Numbered from the stretch's first letter, positions 12,240 through 24,033 are shown. The stretch: DNA of 64,000 nt from Leptoclinus maculatus (GCA_032191485.1 JAVDOI010000010.1:24498555-24562554), one strand, 5' to 3'. Numbers and translations are program-made. The notes: generated from the sequence alone by a model not told the origin.

Positions 12240-14325
12240 ACATGTAACATGTAGAGTAACCTACGAAGAGCTTTACATGTAACATGTAGAGTAACCTGTG
12301 AAGAGCTTTACATGTAACATGTAGAGTAACCTGTGAAGAGCTTTACATGTAACATGTAGAGTAACCTGTGAAGAGCTTTAGATGTAACATGTAGAGTAAC
12401 CTGTGAAGAGCTTTACATGTAACATGTAGAGTAACCTGTGAAGAGCTTTACATGTAACATGTAGAGTAACCTGTGAAGAGCTTTACATGTAACATGTAGA
12501 GTAACCTACGAAGAGCTTTACATGTAACATGTAGAGTAACCTGTGAAGAGCTTTACATGTAACATGTAGAGTAACCTGTGAAGAGCTTTACATGTAACAT
12601 GTAGAGTAACCTATGAAGAGCTTTACATGTAACATGTAGAGTAACCTATGAAGAGCTTTACATGTAACATGTAGAGTAACCTATGAAGAGCTTTACATGT
12701 AACATGTAGAGTAACCTATGAAGAGCTTTACATGTAACATGTAGAGTAACCTATGAAGAGCTTTACATGTAACATGTAGAGTAACCTATGAAGAGCTTTA
12801 CATGTAACATGTAGAGTAACCTACGAAGAGCTTTACATGTAACATGTAGAGTAACCTACGAAGAGCTTTACATGTACCATGTAGAGTAACCTACGAAGAG
12901 CTTTACATGTAACATGTAGAGTAACCTACGAAGAGCTTTACATGTACCATGTAGAGTAACCTACGAAGAGCTTTACATGTAACATGTAGAGTAACCTATG
13001 AAGAGCTTTACATGTAACATGTAGAGTAACCTGTGAAGAGCTTTACATGTAACATGTAGAGTAACCTGTGAAGAGCTTTAGATGTAACATGTAGAGTAAC
13101 CTGTGAAGAGCTTTACATGTAACATGTAGAGTAACCTGTGAAGAGCTTTACATGTAACATGTAGAGTAACCTGTGAAGAGCTTTACATGTAACATGTAGA
13201 GTAACCTACGAAGAGCTTTACATGTAACATGTAGAGTAACCTGTGAAGAGCTTTACATGTAACATGTAGAGTAACCTGTGAAGAGCTTTACATGTAACAT
13301 GTAGAGTAACCTATGAAGAGCTTTACATGTAACATGTAGAGTAACCTATGAAGAGCTTTACATGTAACATGTAGAGTAACCTATGAAGAGCTTTACATGT
13401 AACATGTAGAGTAACCTATGAAGAGCTTTACATGTAACATGTAGAGTAACCTATGAAGAGCTTTACATGTAACATGTAGAGTAACCTACGAAGAGCTTTA
13501 CATGTAACATGTAGAGTAACCTACGAAGAGCTTTACATGTACCATGTAGAGTAACCTACGAAGAGCTTTACATGTAACATGTAGAGTAACCTATGAAGAG
13601 CTTTACATGTAACATGTAGAGTAACCTACGAAGAGCTTTACATGTAACATGTAGAGTAACCTGTGAAGAGCTTTACATGTAACATGTAGAGTAACCTGTG
13701 AAGAGCTTTACATGTAACATGTAGAGTAACCTGTGAAGAGCTTTACATGTAACATGTAGAGTAACCCGTGAAGAGCTTTACATGTAACATGTAGAGTAAC
13801 CTGCGAAGAGCTTTACATGTAACATGTAGAGTAACCTGTGAAGAGCTTTACATGTAACATGTAGAGTAACCTATGAAGAGCTTTACATGTAACATGTAGA
13901 GTAACCTGCGAAGAGCTTTACATGTAACATGTAGAGTAACCTGCGAAGAGCTTTACATGTAACATGTAGAGTAACCTATGAAGAGCTTTACATGTAACAT
14001 GTAGAGTAACCTATGAAGAGCTTTACATGTAACATGTAGAGTAACCTGTGAAGAGCTTTACATGTAACATGTAGAGTAACCTGCGAAGAGCTTTACATGT
14101 AACATGTAGAGTAACCTATGAAGAGCTTTACATGTAACATGTAGAGTAACCTATGAAGAGCTTTACATGTAACATGTAGAGTAACCTGCGAAGAGCTTTA
14201 CATGTAACATGTAGAGTAACCTGCGAAGAGCTTTACATGTAACATGTAGAGTAACCTGTGAAGAGCTTTACATGTAACATGTAGAGTAACCTATGAAGAG
14301 CTTTACATGTAACATGTAGAGCAGG
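12240..14325. repeat. 35-bp satellite, about 59 copies, with 20-unit higher-order structure
   Basis: Each unit contains CATGTAACATGTAGAGTAAC then CT + NNG + AAGAGCTTTA, where NNG is GTG, ACG, ATG or GCG. The order of these variants repeats: the rare GATGTAAC unit occurs at 12381 and again at 13081, exactly 700 bp (20 units) apart, and the runs of ATG and ACG units and the rare CATGTACC units recur in the same order. The last third (from about 13780) uses GCG units not seen earlier. Confidence 0.96.
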
Positions 14326-14400
14326 GATCGCCAATAGGCGGACCGCGGTCCGGATCAGGACCCAGACGCTGTCCTATCCGGACCCGGACGTATAATTGAT
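14326..14400. mobile_element. hAT-like terminus fragment (GGACCGCGGTCCGG type)
   Basis: GCAGGGATCGCCAATAGGCG followed by GACCGCGGTCCGGATCAGGACCC and CCGGACCCGGACG resembles the 5' terminus of a second hAT family. A related copy starts the element at 49348 (GGGTCACTAATATGTG...GGACCCAGACGCC). Here it is embedded between two satellites. Confidence 0.55.
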
Positions 14401-15370
14401 GGATTGACTTTCTATCTCATAATTATGACTTTCCATCTCATAATTATGACTTTCTATCTCATAATTATGACTTTCTATCTCATAATTAAAACTTTCTATC
14501 TCATAATTATGACTTTATCTCATAATTATGACTTTCTATCTCATAATTAAAACTTTCTATCTCATAATTATGACTTTATCTCATAATTATGACTTTCTAT
14601 CTCATAATTAAAACTTTCTATCTCATAATTATGACTTTATCTCATAATTATGACTTTCTATCTCATAATTATGACTTTATCTCATAATTATGACTTTATC
14701 TCATAATTATGACTTTATATCTCATAATTATGACTTTATATCTCATAATTAAAACTTTCTATCTCATAATTATGACTTTATCTCATAATTATGACTTTCT
14801 ATCTCATAATTAAAACTTTCTATCTCATAATTATGACTTTATCTCATAATTATGACTTTCTATCTCATAATTAAAACTTTCTATCTCATAATTATGACTT
14901 TATCTCATAATTATGACTTTCTATCTCATCATTATGACTTTATCTCATAATTATGACTTTATCTCATAATTATGACTTTATATCTCATAATTATGACTTT
15001 ATATCTCATAATTATGACTTTATATCTCATCATTATGACTTTCTATCTCATAATTATGACTTTCTATCTCATCATTATGACTTTCTATCTCATAATTATG
15101 ACTTTCTATCTCATAACTATGACTTTCTATCTCATCATTATGACTTTCTATCTCATCATTATGACTTTCTATCTCATAATTATGACTTTCTGTCTCATAA
15201 TTATGACTTTCTATCTCATCATTATGACTTTCTATCTCATAATTATGACTTTCTATCTCATCATTATGACTTTCTATCTCATAATTATGACTTTCTGTCT
15301 CATAATTATGACTTTCTATCTCATAATTATGACTTTCTATCTCATAATTATGACTTTCTATCTCATCATT
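14400..15370. repeat. 19-21-bp satellite, core CTCATAATTATGACTTT
   Basis: Around 47 tandem copies of CTCATAATTATGACTTT with a TCTAT, A or TAT spacer; variants include CTCATAATTAAAACTTT and CTCATCATTATGACTTT. Frames of ...SHNYDF... are repeat artefacts. The core AATTATGA/TCATAATT is near-palindromic. Confidence 0.96.
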
Positions 15371-15982
15371 TCGACTATGGGGATATTTTTATTATCAAGT
15401 CTAACTTTACATTTATTTTTTTTGCTGGTGGATTCGCGGGCCACATAAAATGAGGTGGCGAGCCGGATTGGGCCCGCGGGCCTTGAGTTTGTCACCCCTG
15501 GTTTAACGTATCCAGTGGTTTGCAGAAACATACAACATGTTTTTGGGTGACTGGGATGCAACAAAACATCAGACTGTAACAAGGCAGCTGTTTCCCATTT
15601 CCAACAGCCACGGTTGATTTCCTTTAATTATGACTACGATAGTTTTCTAACCTTCACCACCTGTCTAGCCTTGTAACCGTGACAACGGAGGTCCCATAAC
15701 CTTAGAAACCGCTGACAAAGTAATAATTGTTAGCCATGATCTTTGTTATGTATTAGAACAATAGTGTTGTCATCAAACCTATACATGTTATATTCTGTGT
15801 GTGTAGGCAGGGGTTCAACTCCAGCTCTCTCTTTTCATTCATTTTCTGTCACGTTTCATGTGAACAGATGATATTATCTATGAACAACCCACCCTACCAT
15901 CCCCACTAAACATGGAATCCTCCTTCATCAGAGCTGCTGCTGTCTGCTGTCTGGAGGTGCTGATGGGGACAGGACTGTTTGG

Positions 15983-16025
15983 GTCAGAGAGCCTCTGAGA
16001 GTTCCTCTCTCAGAGGCTCTCTGAC
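15983..16025. repeat. Perfect 19-bp stem hairpin, 5-nt loop
   Basis: Arms GTCAGAGAGCCTCTGAGAG (15983-16001) and its exact reverse complement (16007-16025) flank the loop TTCCT. It could fold as DNA cruciform or RNA hairpin. It is shorter than usual microRNA precursors. Confidence 0.9.
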
Positions 16026-16911
16026 TTTCTGCTTCAGTAAACAGACAGCCGAAAAACGTTGTCATGACTACACACACACACACACAAACACATGAAGCAT
16101 CAAGGATCTAGTCATTTATACCCTCAAACTACTTTGTGTCTTTTAGATTAATAATTCAACAGTTGTTGAAACAATCCTCTAAAAACAACAAATTGTTTAT
16201 CAGCCTAAAACCCAATCAGACCCACATATCTCAGTCCAGAATGAAAGCTGTCCGTTCAGAACGTCCGTGACCTTTCACTCTTTATTTTGCACTACTTCAC
16301 TACTGTAGCAGCATATTCGGATAGCAGCCAAAACTGGCCAGCAAAGAGTCATCAAGAAGCTCTGAAACAATGTCCAATAAAGCATTCAAACTCAAAACTC
16401 ATACTCCGAAAACGTGCTGCACACACACAGCCTAGAACATGTCATACTTAACTGTTGTAAGAGGAACATCATAGCTGCACCGACGGCCTGCTGCTGAATT
16501 CACAGTAAGAGAATAAACAGTGGGACAGCATTGTCCATCAACACTAAACTAAAAGTGATCTATATGCTGCTATATTAGTTGCATAATGATGCATCATTGT
16601 CCTCTCTTTGGCACCATTGAGTCAGCCTTTGGTTCCTGTGTCCTTTTTTCACCCCACAGTCCTGAGTGCTGACCCCCCCCTTCAGCCCCTCAGTAAAGCC
16701 TTTGCACCTGGCCTCCTCACCCGATGAACAACAACTCCTCCAAGCTCCTCGTCGTCTCCTACTCTCATGTATGCTGCTACCTTGATCCCTTCTCTTTTGT
16801 TATAACTCATCCCTCCCTTTAGACTACTGGGTGTCTAATTATGTTTTTTGTGTCTGGGCTGTAGTGAGGTTTTGATTTGAGGTGCAAAGTAACGCATTCA
16901 TCTGAATAGCC

Positions 16912-17145
16912 AACCTGTTCTCACTCCAAAGTTGTCACAAATGGACGCTTGGTCAGGTGCCACTGGAGTCACTTCAGGCAACAAATCTACATGGTTTAGG
17001 AAAAGATTATGGTTTGGGTTAAAATAAGTAAATTTGTTACTTATTGAGTGAAGTTACGTGCGCAAGTTGAGTATGTTACAAAAGTTTAAGGGTAGACTTT
17101 TGGTTTCACGCTGGACATAAACAGCTGGTCTCCTGGTACCCACTC
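16912..17145 (+). repeat. Interspersed repeat family shared with 43600-43800
   Basis: AACCTGTTCTCACTCCAAAG, GGACGCTTGGTCAGG, GATTATGGTTTGGGTT and TTTCACGCTGGACATAAACAGC occur here. Counterparts of the last two, in the same order and orientation, occur at 43690-43775. The family name is unknown to me; it looks like a degraded DNA-transposon or composite fish repeat. Confidence 0.6.
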
Positions 17146-17562
17146 CATCCACTCCAGCCTCCTTCCTATGGGGATGAAGTGAATTGACTGCTGGAGCAGT
17201 TAGTCTGAGCGTCTAATATTACCGCGGATGGATTGAAGGAGTTCTCTCTGATACAAATACTTTGCAGGTTATAGTGTATGTCATGTATGCGAACATATTA
17301 ACAAACAGTTGCCTATTTACACATCCAGCAGACACAAAACAATTTGGTTTTGTTTCTCGGCCATGCAAGTCCAATGTTCCCTCTTTTTTAGCTCTCCACC
17401 GGCTCCTGTATCCAGCCCTTTAGCTGCTCCACCGTGTTCACCAGCTTGTTTCTAACTGTGTCCGCCTGCTGTTTGGTGCTGAGCAGGTAGTGTATAGCAG
17501 GGTTTATGGAAAGCTGCCTGCTGCTGCTGGTGGTGAGGAAATAATGAAAGTGGAGTGTACAG

Positions 17563-18887
17563 CAGTGATTTTCAACTGCTGTGCCACGGCACACTGGTGT
17601 CAGAGATCGTCAGGTGTGCCGTGGGAAAATGTCCAATTTCACTTAATGAGTCCAAAAAAATATTATTTAGTTGTTGCAAATACTTTGCCATTGTTGAGCG
17701 TCTGAGCTGCAATATAGTGGCTGGCTAAGTAATAATACTCTTCCATGCCAGTGGGTGGCAGTAGGTAGCGCAGTAATGACCTTGTTAATTTAGGACAGTA
17801 GAATGAAATGATGGGAGAGGTTGAGGTGACGAGACGAACAGATGGAGAAATATTTGAAAAGGAAAAATGCAGACTCTGAACTGGGCCCTGGACAACATAA
17901 CCCAGATGAAAAGCCTAGTAAGGATCAACACATTTAGAGACTTGTCATTACATTGTCAGCATATATCCGTCCCTCGGTACAACGGCCCGACAGAAAACAT
18001 CATGTTTATCATAACTGGCCCGCCACACCACAGAGCTCCGGGACGAAACGTGGCGATGTGAGCTGGCTTTATGTTCAACATAACGAAGCATCTCACTGCG
18101 CTAAACCTCCAGCTTCAGGGACGGGGACGTGTGATCACAGACATGTGTGATGCAGTAAAAGTCTCCACCGCTGTGTTCCCGACTGAGCATTGTGCTGATA
18201 AACTGGGTGCACTTGGCACAGAGTTCACTCTGCAATTTGCCGACTTTGCAGCTCAGAAATTTAAATTTGAACTGCTCAGCAATCCGTTTGCAGTTGACGT
18301 GGAAAGAGCACCTGTGGAGCTGATAGACCTCCAGTGTAATGACACGCAAAGTATGACTCTGAGGGCGCTGCACAGTTTCCAAGCTTCATCCCAAAACGAT
18401 GCCTTAACTCCGCCTACATGCTGCTCAAACGCTCTGCATGTTTGGAAGCACATACCTGTGTGAGCAGCTGTTCTCTGTGATGAAGATGAACACAGACCCA
18501 CACAGGAGTCGTCTCACTGATGCACACCTTCACTCCATCTTGAGGGTTTCCACAGAACCTAACCCCAGATATTAATGAACTGGCAGCCAAGAGAAGATGC
18601 CAAACATCTGGCTCTGGTACATATAATAATGTAGCCTATAAACATGTATTCTTTTTGCACTTTGTCCAATATCCCTTCTATCCTGTTTATTAAATGGTGA
18701 CTCTATTTGGCCCTCAACGTAGTCCCAATTTTTAGTTTTGTCCCTCCCTGGGATTGAGTTTGACATCCCATATATGCTGTATTATACTAAAAGGTGTCAT
18801 TTTGTAACGTTTTTGGTTGTTGGTGTGCCGCGGGATCTTTTTAATGTAAAAGATGTGCCGCGGCTCAGAAAAGGTTGAAAAACACTG
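17563..18887 (+). mobile_element. hAT transposon, internally deleted, with transposase remnant (1,325 bp)
   Basis: The left end CAGTGATTTTCAACTGCTGT and the right end AAGGTTGAAAAACACTG are inverted repeats. Flanking octamers GTGTACAG (17555-17562) and CTGTACAG (18888-18895) match at 7 of 8, an 8-bp hAT duplication. Subterminal GTGCCACGGCACAC and TGTGCCGCGGC are typical of Charlie-like hATs. It carries the C-terminal part of a transposase in + orientation. Confidence 0.88.
18062..18575 (+). pseudogene. hAT transposase C-terminal remnant (GTF2IRD2/ZBED5-like)
   Basis: Two reading frames carry the C-terminal part of a hAT transposase. The first (from about 18062) reads ITKHLTALNLQLQGRGRVIT then DMCDAVK, later NPFAVDVERAPVELIDLQCN. 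The second (18411-18575) reads RLHAAQTLCMFGSTYLCEQL then FSVMKMNTDPHRSRLTDAHLH and ends PNPRY-stop. The second block is the conserved hAT dimerisation domain. A frameshift or deletion lies between them near 18340-18410, and the N-terminal BED finger and most of the RNase-H-like catalytic core are missing. The sequence resembles the transposase domain of domesticated GTF2IRD2/ZBED5-type proteins, but this copy is a dead transposon, not a host gene. Confidence 0.85.
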
Positions 18888-19349
18888 CTGTACAGTACAG
18901 GCTGAAAAAGTTGAAAGATGCTGAAACCCTCTGTAGAGTGGAGGGAAACAGAAAACCCAGGTGATGATTCTTGTAATGAGCAATGTATTTATAAAGTTAA
19001 CATGAATCTGAGACAAATAGAGTTTGCCGTGTGCAATAAGCAAGTTTCATAAAAGTCTTCTTCACTTTACATTGCAGGTGAAGCACAAATTGCATTAATG
19101 ATGGCTCCTTTTCTTCTGAGGGTCCCAGTAAAGACCTTTACACACCAGCAAAACTCTTTTACTCCTTTCAACCTTGACAAAGATAGTGAATACCAGATCA
19201 CTTCTTCCATTCTTGATTTTCACAATAAAAGCCCTAGAGATATACTGCCTCGAGAGCTTGATTTGTTACAGTGAGAAGTCTGAGAGGAATGGTAAATGGA
19301 CTTGTACTTATATAGTAGTTTTTTCTAACAAAAAGAACAGAAGGAACTC

Positions 19350-19373
19350 CATCATCATCATCATCATCATCAT
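19350..19373. repeat. (ATC)n trinucleotide repeat
   Basis: Eight ATC/TCA units in a row, preceded at about 19290-19325 by a truncated GGTAAATGGACTTGTACTTA word that also starts the SINE-like repeats at 19556 and 29622. Confidence 0.85.
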
Positions 19374-19555
19374 GCATCATTCAGCTGCTGCTGAGTCCAC
19401 AGTGGTCATACCAGGACATGCCATGCAGTTACACTAGCTGTTCACATTCAAGCACTGTCGTTATTTACACATTTTCCCAGATTTGTATTATCTAATCCAC
19501 TAAGCATTAAGCATAAAGTTCATTTTCAAACCTTTTTTTTAGCATACTTACATAA

Positions 19556-19718
19556 ATGGTAAATGGACTGTACTTGTAGCACTTTTCTAGTCTTGCGACC
19601 ACTCAAAGCGCTTTAACACTACACGTCAATCACACATTCACACCCAGTTATTTGGGGTTAAGAACCGCTGATCCTCTGATAGGATGACCCACTTTAACAC
19701 TGAGCCACAGTCGCCCCT
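19556..19718 (-). repeat. tRNA-derived SINE-like repeat, minus orientation
   Basis: Read on the minus strand it begins GGGGCGACTGTGGCTCAGTG, with a box-A-like TGGCTCAGTG, and ends in TACAGTCCATTTACCA. The same head occurs at 29905 (minus) and 60649 (plus). The middle is shortened relative to the 29.6-kb copy. A pol III box B is not clear here. Confidence 0.6.
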
Positions 19719-20310
19719 AGAGGACTACTTTGTATTTTTGAATTGTCTATCATGGAGAACACAATGCTGTTCAATGGTTTAACCAGACAACTGAAAGGGC
19801 AGAAAGAGACAAAGATTGAATAAGAATAGAAGAAATGTATTGCTGGATCCCACCCCCAGCATGTAAAGGCCTGAAGTCATGCTCAACAGGCTCAATGCTG
19901 AGGCTGATACTAATGGAAAGGCAATGGAAACCTCAATGGGCTTCAGCCATCAGTGATGTTGTTCGTTATCTGTGTTTCCGTATATGACTTGTCAAAATTC
20001 ATACTGTGAAAGAGGACTCTACAAATTGACCAGCATTTGTCTCCTAGCCAGCTTGCTTACTATTTCTTCAGGGAACAACCATTCATTATTCATCAGTAAT
20101 ATACTGTACACTGTTACTGTTGTCTCACTGAGTAAAGAAATAGAGCTTTACCAGATGACTTGTCACAGTAGGAAACGCTGTGAGTAAGCTGTGCCAGTGG
20201 GACAGCATGAGCAATACCAGAGCCCTGGAAGTGCAACACATGAATGTAAATGCAAACAGATAATTACTCATCTGCTTGACTCAGTTTCTGCTTAGAGATG
20301 TGTCTATTTA

Positions 20311-21830
20311 GATAGATAGATAGATATAAACTTTATTTATCCCCAGGGGGAAATTTGTTTGTAGCAGCAGCAAGTTACAGAGTAGAATAAAATATTAGGT
20401 ATGGAAATGCACAATATATACAGTACAATAAAATAACAGAGCAGATATTGAATTGAAGAAATAGAATAAAAAATAAGATAAAATAGAATAAAATAAAAAT
20501 GCACAGTATATACGATGAATTAGAATGGTATCAAATGAACAACTAGGTAAACTAACCAAACTGAACAGTAGTGCAAGGATCACCAACAACAAGCAAGCAA
20601 GTGTTGTAGTCATTTGAAGGATGATGATCTGTTCAGAGGTGATTTGTTATAAAGTCTTATTGCAGAGGGCAGGAATGTTCTCCTGTATCTGTCCTTGTGA
20701 CAGCAGAGCTGGATCAGTCTGTTGGAGAAAGTGCTCCTCTGTCCCTGCAGTAGGTGGTGGAGAGGGTGGTCCTGGTTATCCAATATGGATAATAGTTTCT
20801 TCAGTGTCCTCCTCTCCACCACCTGTTCCGGATAGTCTTGTTTGCAGCCAATGATGGAGCCGGCCTTCTTAACTAGTTTGTTAAGTCTGTTGGTGTCTCC
20901 GGCTCCAATGCTGCTCCCCCAGCAGACTACGGAGAAGTACAGTGCACTGGCCACAACAGACTGTTGTCGATGGAGACACCCAGGTACTTGTACTCCTCCA
21001 CCATGTCCACGTCCTCTCCCAGAACTCTCAGCGGTTGTGGAGCCGTCGTCTTCCTCCTGAAGTCGACCACCATCTCTCTGGTCTTGGCCGCGTTCAGCAG
21101 CAGGTGATTTCTACCGGCCCACTACACAAAGTCCTCCACCACTGCCCTGTACTCCTCCTCCCGTCCGTCCCTTATACACCCGACCACTGCAGAGTCATCA
21201 GAGAACTCCTGCAGATGGCATGACCCTGAGTTGTACTGGAAGTCAGTGGTGTACAAGGTGAACAGGAAGGGAGACAGAACTGTTCCCTGTGGGGCTCCAG
21301 TATCACTGACCACCGTATCAGACAGCACACGGCCCAGTAGGACAAACTGTGGTCTGCCTGTGAGGTAGTCAGTGATCCAGGAGACGGTGGACGCGTTAAC
21401 CCCCCCCACCTGCAGCTTCTCACTCAGCAGCACTGGTTGGATGGTGTTGAATGCACTGGAGAAATCAAAGAAAGTGATTCTCACAGAGCCACCGGTTCAT
21501 CCAGGTGCGACTGAGCTCGTTGCAGCAGGTAGATGATGGCGTCGTCCACCCCCACACGAGGCTGGTATGCAAATTGCAGAGGGTCCAGTGAGGATTTCAC
21601 CTGCGGTCGGAGCCTTGCCTTGGTGGAGTCTCTCCAGCTGTCTTCTCACCTGGCCAGTCGTCACAGAGGGGGGGAGGGTGGTCATGGTGTCAGTGGTGGA
21701 AGAGCCCTTTGAAGTGGAGGGCTCTGAGTCCATGCAGCTCACCAGGGGGGACAGAGGGGGGTGGGGGAGGTGTTTGGGAGGTGTGGTGTGTGGAGGAGAC
21801 AGATGAGGGCTCTGAGCTAAACCTATTGAA
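20311..21830 (-). mobile_element. Non-LTR retrotransposon (L2/CR1-like LINE), 5'-truncated
   Basis: In minus orientation: reverse-transcriptase coding remnants at 21820-20610, a 3' UTR with the CCCCCTGGGGATAAATAAAG motif, and a (TAGA)n simple tail at 20311-20325. The 3' UTR is shared with 2287-2605. Truncation at the 5' side and several frameshifts make it inactive. Clade assignment is from family resemblance only. Confidence 0.8.
20610..21820 (-). pseudogene. LINE reverse transcriptase, broken ORF2
   Basis: Translated blocks in order on the minus strand: TTGQVRRQLERLHQGKAPTA (pre-finger region); then in another frame DPLQFAYQPRVGVDDAII; RITFFDFSSAFNTIQPVLLS (first catalytic Asp block); GAPQGTVLSPFLFTLYTTDF; FSDDSAVVG, the catalytic box, with Phe-Ser-Asp-Asp in place of the usual FADD; and the C-terminal GDTNRLNKLVKKAGSIIGCK ... 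YRRTFLPSAIRLYN. The blocks lie in different frames, with a deletion between HQGKAP and DPLQFAY, so no functional protein can be made. The motif set is that of L2/CR1-type fish LINEs. Confidence 0.85.
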
Positions 21831-22027
21831 AAAAAGAGTTTAGGTCGTTGGCCCTCTCCAGGGAGCCCCCTGGTTGTCTACCTCCAACCTTGAAGCCATT
21901 TGAGAAAACAATAAACTTTCAGAACATTGAGCAGCTGCTATGAACATCATCAAATAGGTCTATAAGGGGCAGAGGTCAATCACTACGTACTAGAACATCT
22001 ATATATGTTTACATCAGTTCCCACCGA

Positions 22028-22312
22028 AGGGAGCTCCGAGTAGAGCCGCTGCTCTTTCACATGGTCAGGGCATCTGATCAGGATCCTCCTGGACGCCTCC
22101 CTTCAGAGGTTTTCCGAGCACATCCAACTGGTAAGAGGCCCGGGGTTGACCCGGAACAGGCTACATTACATATCTCGTCTGGCCTCCGGGTCCCCCATGA
22201 AGAGCTGGGAAAGGTTGCTGGGGAGAGGGACGTCTGGAATACCATGCTAAGTCTGCTGCCTCCCACAACACAGCCCAGGGTTACTGGGAGATAATGGATG
22301 GATTGATGTAAC
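22028..22312 (+). mobile_element. RTE-clade (Rex3-like) LINE 3' fragment
   Basis: The + strand encodes PGRLPSEVFRAHPTGKRPG followed by VPHEELGKVAGERDVWNTML and LSLLPP, the recognisable C-terminus of RTE/Rex3-type ORF2, with one frameshift around 22145-22190. The element ends in GATAATGGATGGATTGATG, the short (GATG)-like tail of that group. Only the last 280 bp of the element are present. Confidence 0.75.
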
Positions 22313-23265
22313 AGTTCAAAATGAGCTGAGCTGAGTGTAACCCTTCCCTATCCTCATATCAACACCCAGCAACCGACTTCCTAAAAAAGCTTCATACAGA
22401 AGAAAATGTCTAAACAAAAGAACGGATACTTCAGAGAATTAGTATTGCATTTTTATAAAGTTGGGGTCTGACAAGAGACCGATTGGATAAAAATGATCAC
22501 ATTAATATGATTATATTAATGTCACATTGCAGCATCAGTAACAACTCAACTCGCTGTATACTATCTAGCGCACTATATTTATTGTACATTTTATTTGAGG
22601 GTCCAGATTTTGAATCTATATAAAACAAAATGTGGTGTATGGTGTACACAACTTTCTTGGCCATTGATGGATGCATAAATGACAGTGATGGGAGAGGGTT
22701 CCAGAGGGAACTATTGAGGGTTTATTAATATCTTCATAGGAGGGTCATGCGATCGGCTGTGTGTGTCCGTGGGTGAGTGTGTGATCAAGTAGGGACCTCT
22801 CGTGGTTGCGGTGACTCACATTTTCTCAAAACAGCTTTTATTGCCTGTTTTTTGCTGCCATTGACTGCCTGATTGCCGGCATACATCGCCGCTTGTTTTG
22901 AGTTTGAATGAATTGTGCTTTACGACGCCTTACAGCTCATTGGTGTCAAGACGAGGGGTTAGCAAATTGCAGGTTGTATAAGTCAATCAGACAATTCAGC
23001 AGCGGTTGTTGCACACACACACACGGTGCAGATCTGCACTTCATAACTGCACCTTTCCAGTTATGAAGGAGTGGTGAATCAGTGACACAGCACACATATC
23101 TAACGTGTTTATGGATTTATGGTTTGATATTGATACTGAATTCTAATTCAGAAAACCCCTCTACATCAAACCGTTTGTTTCTATCATGTATCTCATGGCT
23201 GTCCTTTGTGTGAGAGACTTCTGTGAGGCAGAATGACAACTAAACCCACAAATATAAGAGGTTTG

Positions 23266-23612
23266 ACTGACTATTTAGACTGAGCAGGAGTGACGTAGAG
23301 ACGCCGTATACAGCTCTGGTAGAGACCTGTCAATCACTGTGTAGCCCCGCCCTAAAGCATCCTGCTTTATGGTCTGTTTGACTCTAAATGGACCATAATG
23401 TACTAAATGAACATCATGCTGTATTGAAGAAGACTTGAAACTAGAGATTGAGACCATAAACTCATGTTTACAATGTTTACTGAGGTAATAAATCAAGAGA
23501 GAAGTAGAGTCATCTTCTCATAGACTTCTATAGAACCAGAGGAGTCGCCCCCTGGTGGACACTAGAGAGAATGCAGCTTTAACACATGAAGTAACGACTT
23601 CTCTTTAAAGAA
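23266..23612 (-). repeat. MITE-like repeat, inverted relative to 40876-41345
   Basis: The block TAGACTTCTATAGAACCAGA, GAGTCGCCCCCTGGTGGACA, CTAGAGAGAATGCAGCTTTA appears as its reverse complement at 40910-40975 (AAAGCTGCATTCTCTCTAGT, GTCCACCAGGGGGCGACTCC). Shared flanking words (GTTTACAATGTTTACTGAGG, CTGTCAATCA) extend the match to both sides. It is a common non-coding fish repeat whose family name I cannot give. Confidence 0.65.
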
Positions 23613-23699
23613 CCGGAGGTTGCTGCCTGCACCCAACCAAGAATACTGAGAGAATATTAGATTGACAACCCCACTACTTTCTCATCCTTCCTTCCATAC

Positions 23700-23859
23700 C
23701 CCCCCCCCCCTAATCCTTTGCTCTCTCCATGTTGATATCTCCTCTGCATGGATTAACAGGCCCAAACCCTGATCACAAGAAAAGCAATTACTCGCCCTTG
23801 ATTCAGATAAGGGCACAAGAGTTGGCATGGCAAATAGAAGGGGGGGGGGGGGGGGGGGG
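23700..23859. repeat. Homopolymer C and G runs
   Basis: A run of about 11 C at 23699-23709 and a run of 20 G at 23840-23859. Such runs are assembly-sensitive and can form G-quadruplex structure. Confidence 0.9.
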
Positions 23860-24031
23860 TATGAGCGGTAGCCTCTGTGTACAGTTGCCATGGCGACCAC
23901 ATACAAGAGGATGAAGGGCTCTGGGGACTGTTTGTGTGTGTTTGTGTGTCTGTGCAGCGCTCACGTGTGACAACCATTCAGCTCAGGAAGGAGTTTGAGG
24001 TACATTTTATCATCACTACACAATTCATATA

Positions 24032-24033
<2 letters not shown>

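Larger units (their letters stand above)
11825..15500. mobile_element. hAT-type non-autonomous element with satellite-filled interior
   Basis: The left end CACGGGTGTGAAACTCATGT and the right end TTGAGTTTGTCACCCCTG are inverted relatives of the common fish hAT terminus CAGGGGTGTCAAACTC. The left subterminus (CAAAGGGCCGGTTGTAA) and right subterminus (GCGGGCCACATAAAATGA, GGGCCCGCGGGCC) fit the same family. The flanks GTTTAGAT (11817-11824) and GTTTAACG (15501-15508) match at 5 of 8 positions, consistent with a decayed 8-bp duplication. The interior is nearly all tandem repeat: 12240-14325 and 14400-15370. Confidence 0.7.

Noticed and set aside
12240..14325. CRISPR-like direct-repeat array
   Set aside because: There are no variable spacers: the unit is a continuous 35-bp satellite, in a vertebrate genome.
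14953..15453. Frames of 158-166 residues with repeating SHNYDF
   Set aside because: Artefact of the 19-21-bp satellite.
17867..18463. Domesticated GTF2IRD2-like host gene
   Set aside because: Bounded by hAT inverted repeats and a 7/8 target duplication, with a frameshift and large internal deletions; it is a dead transposon.
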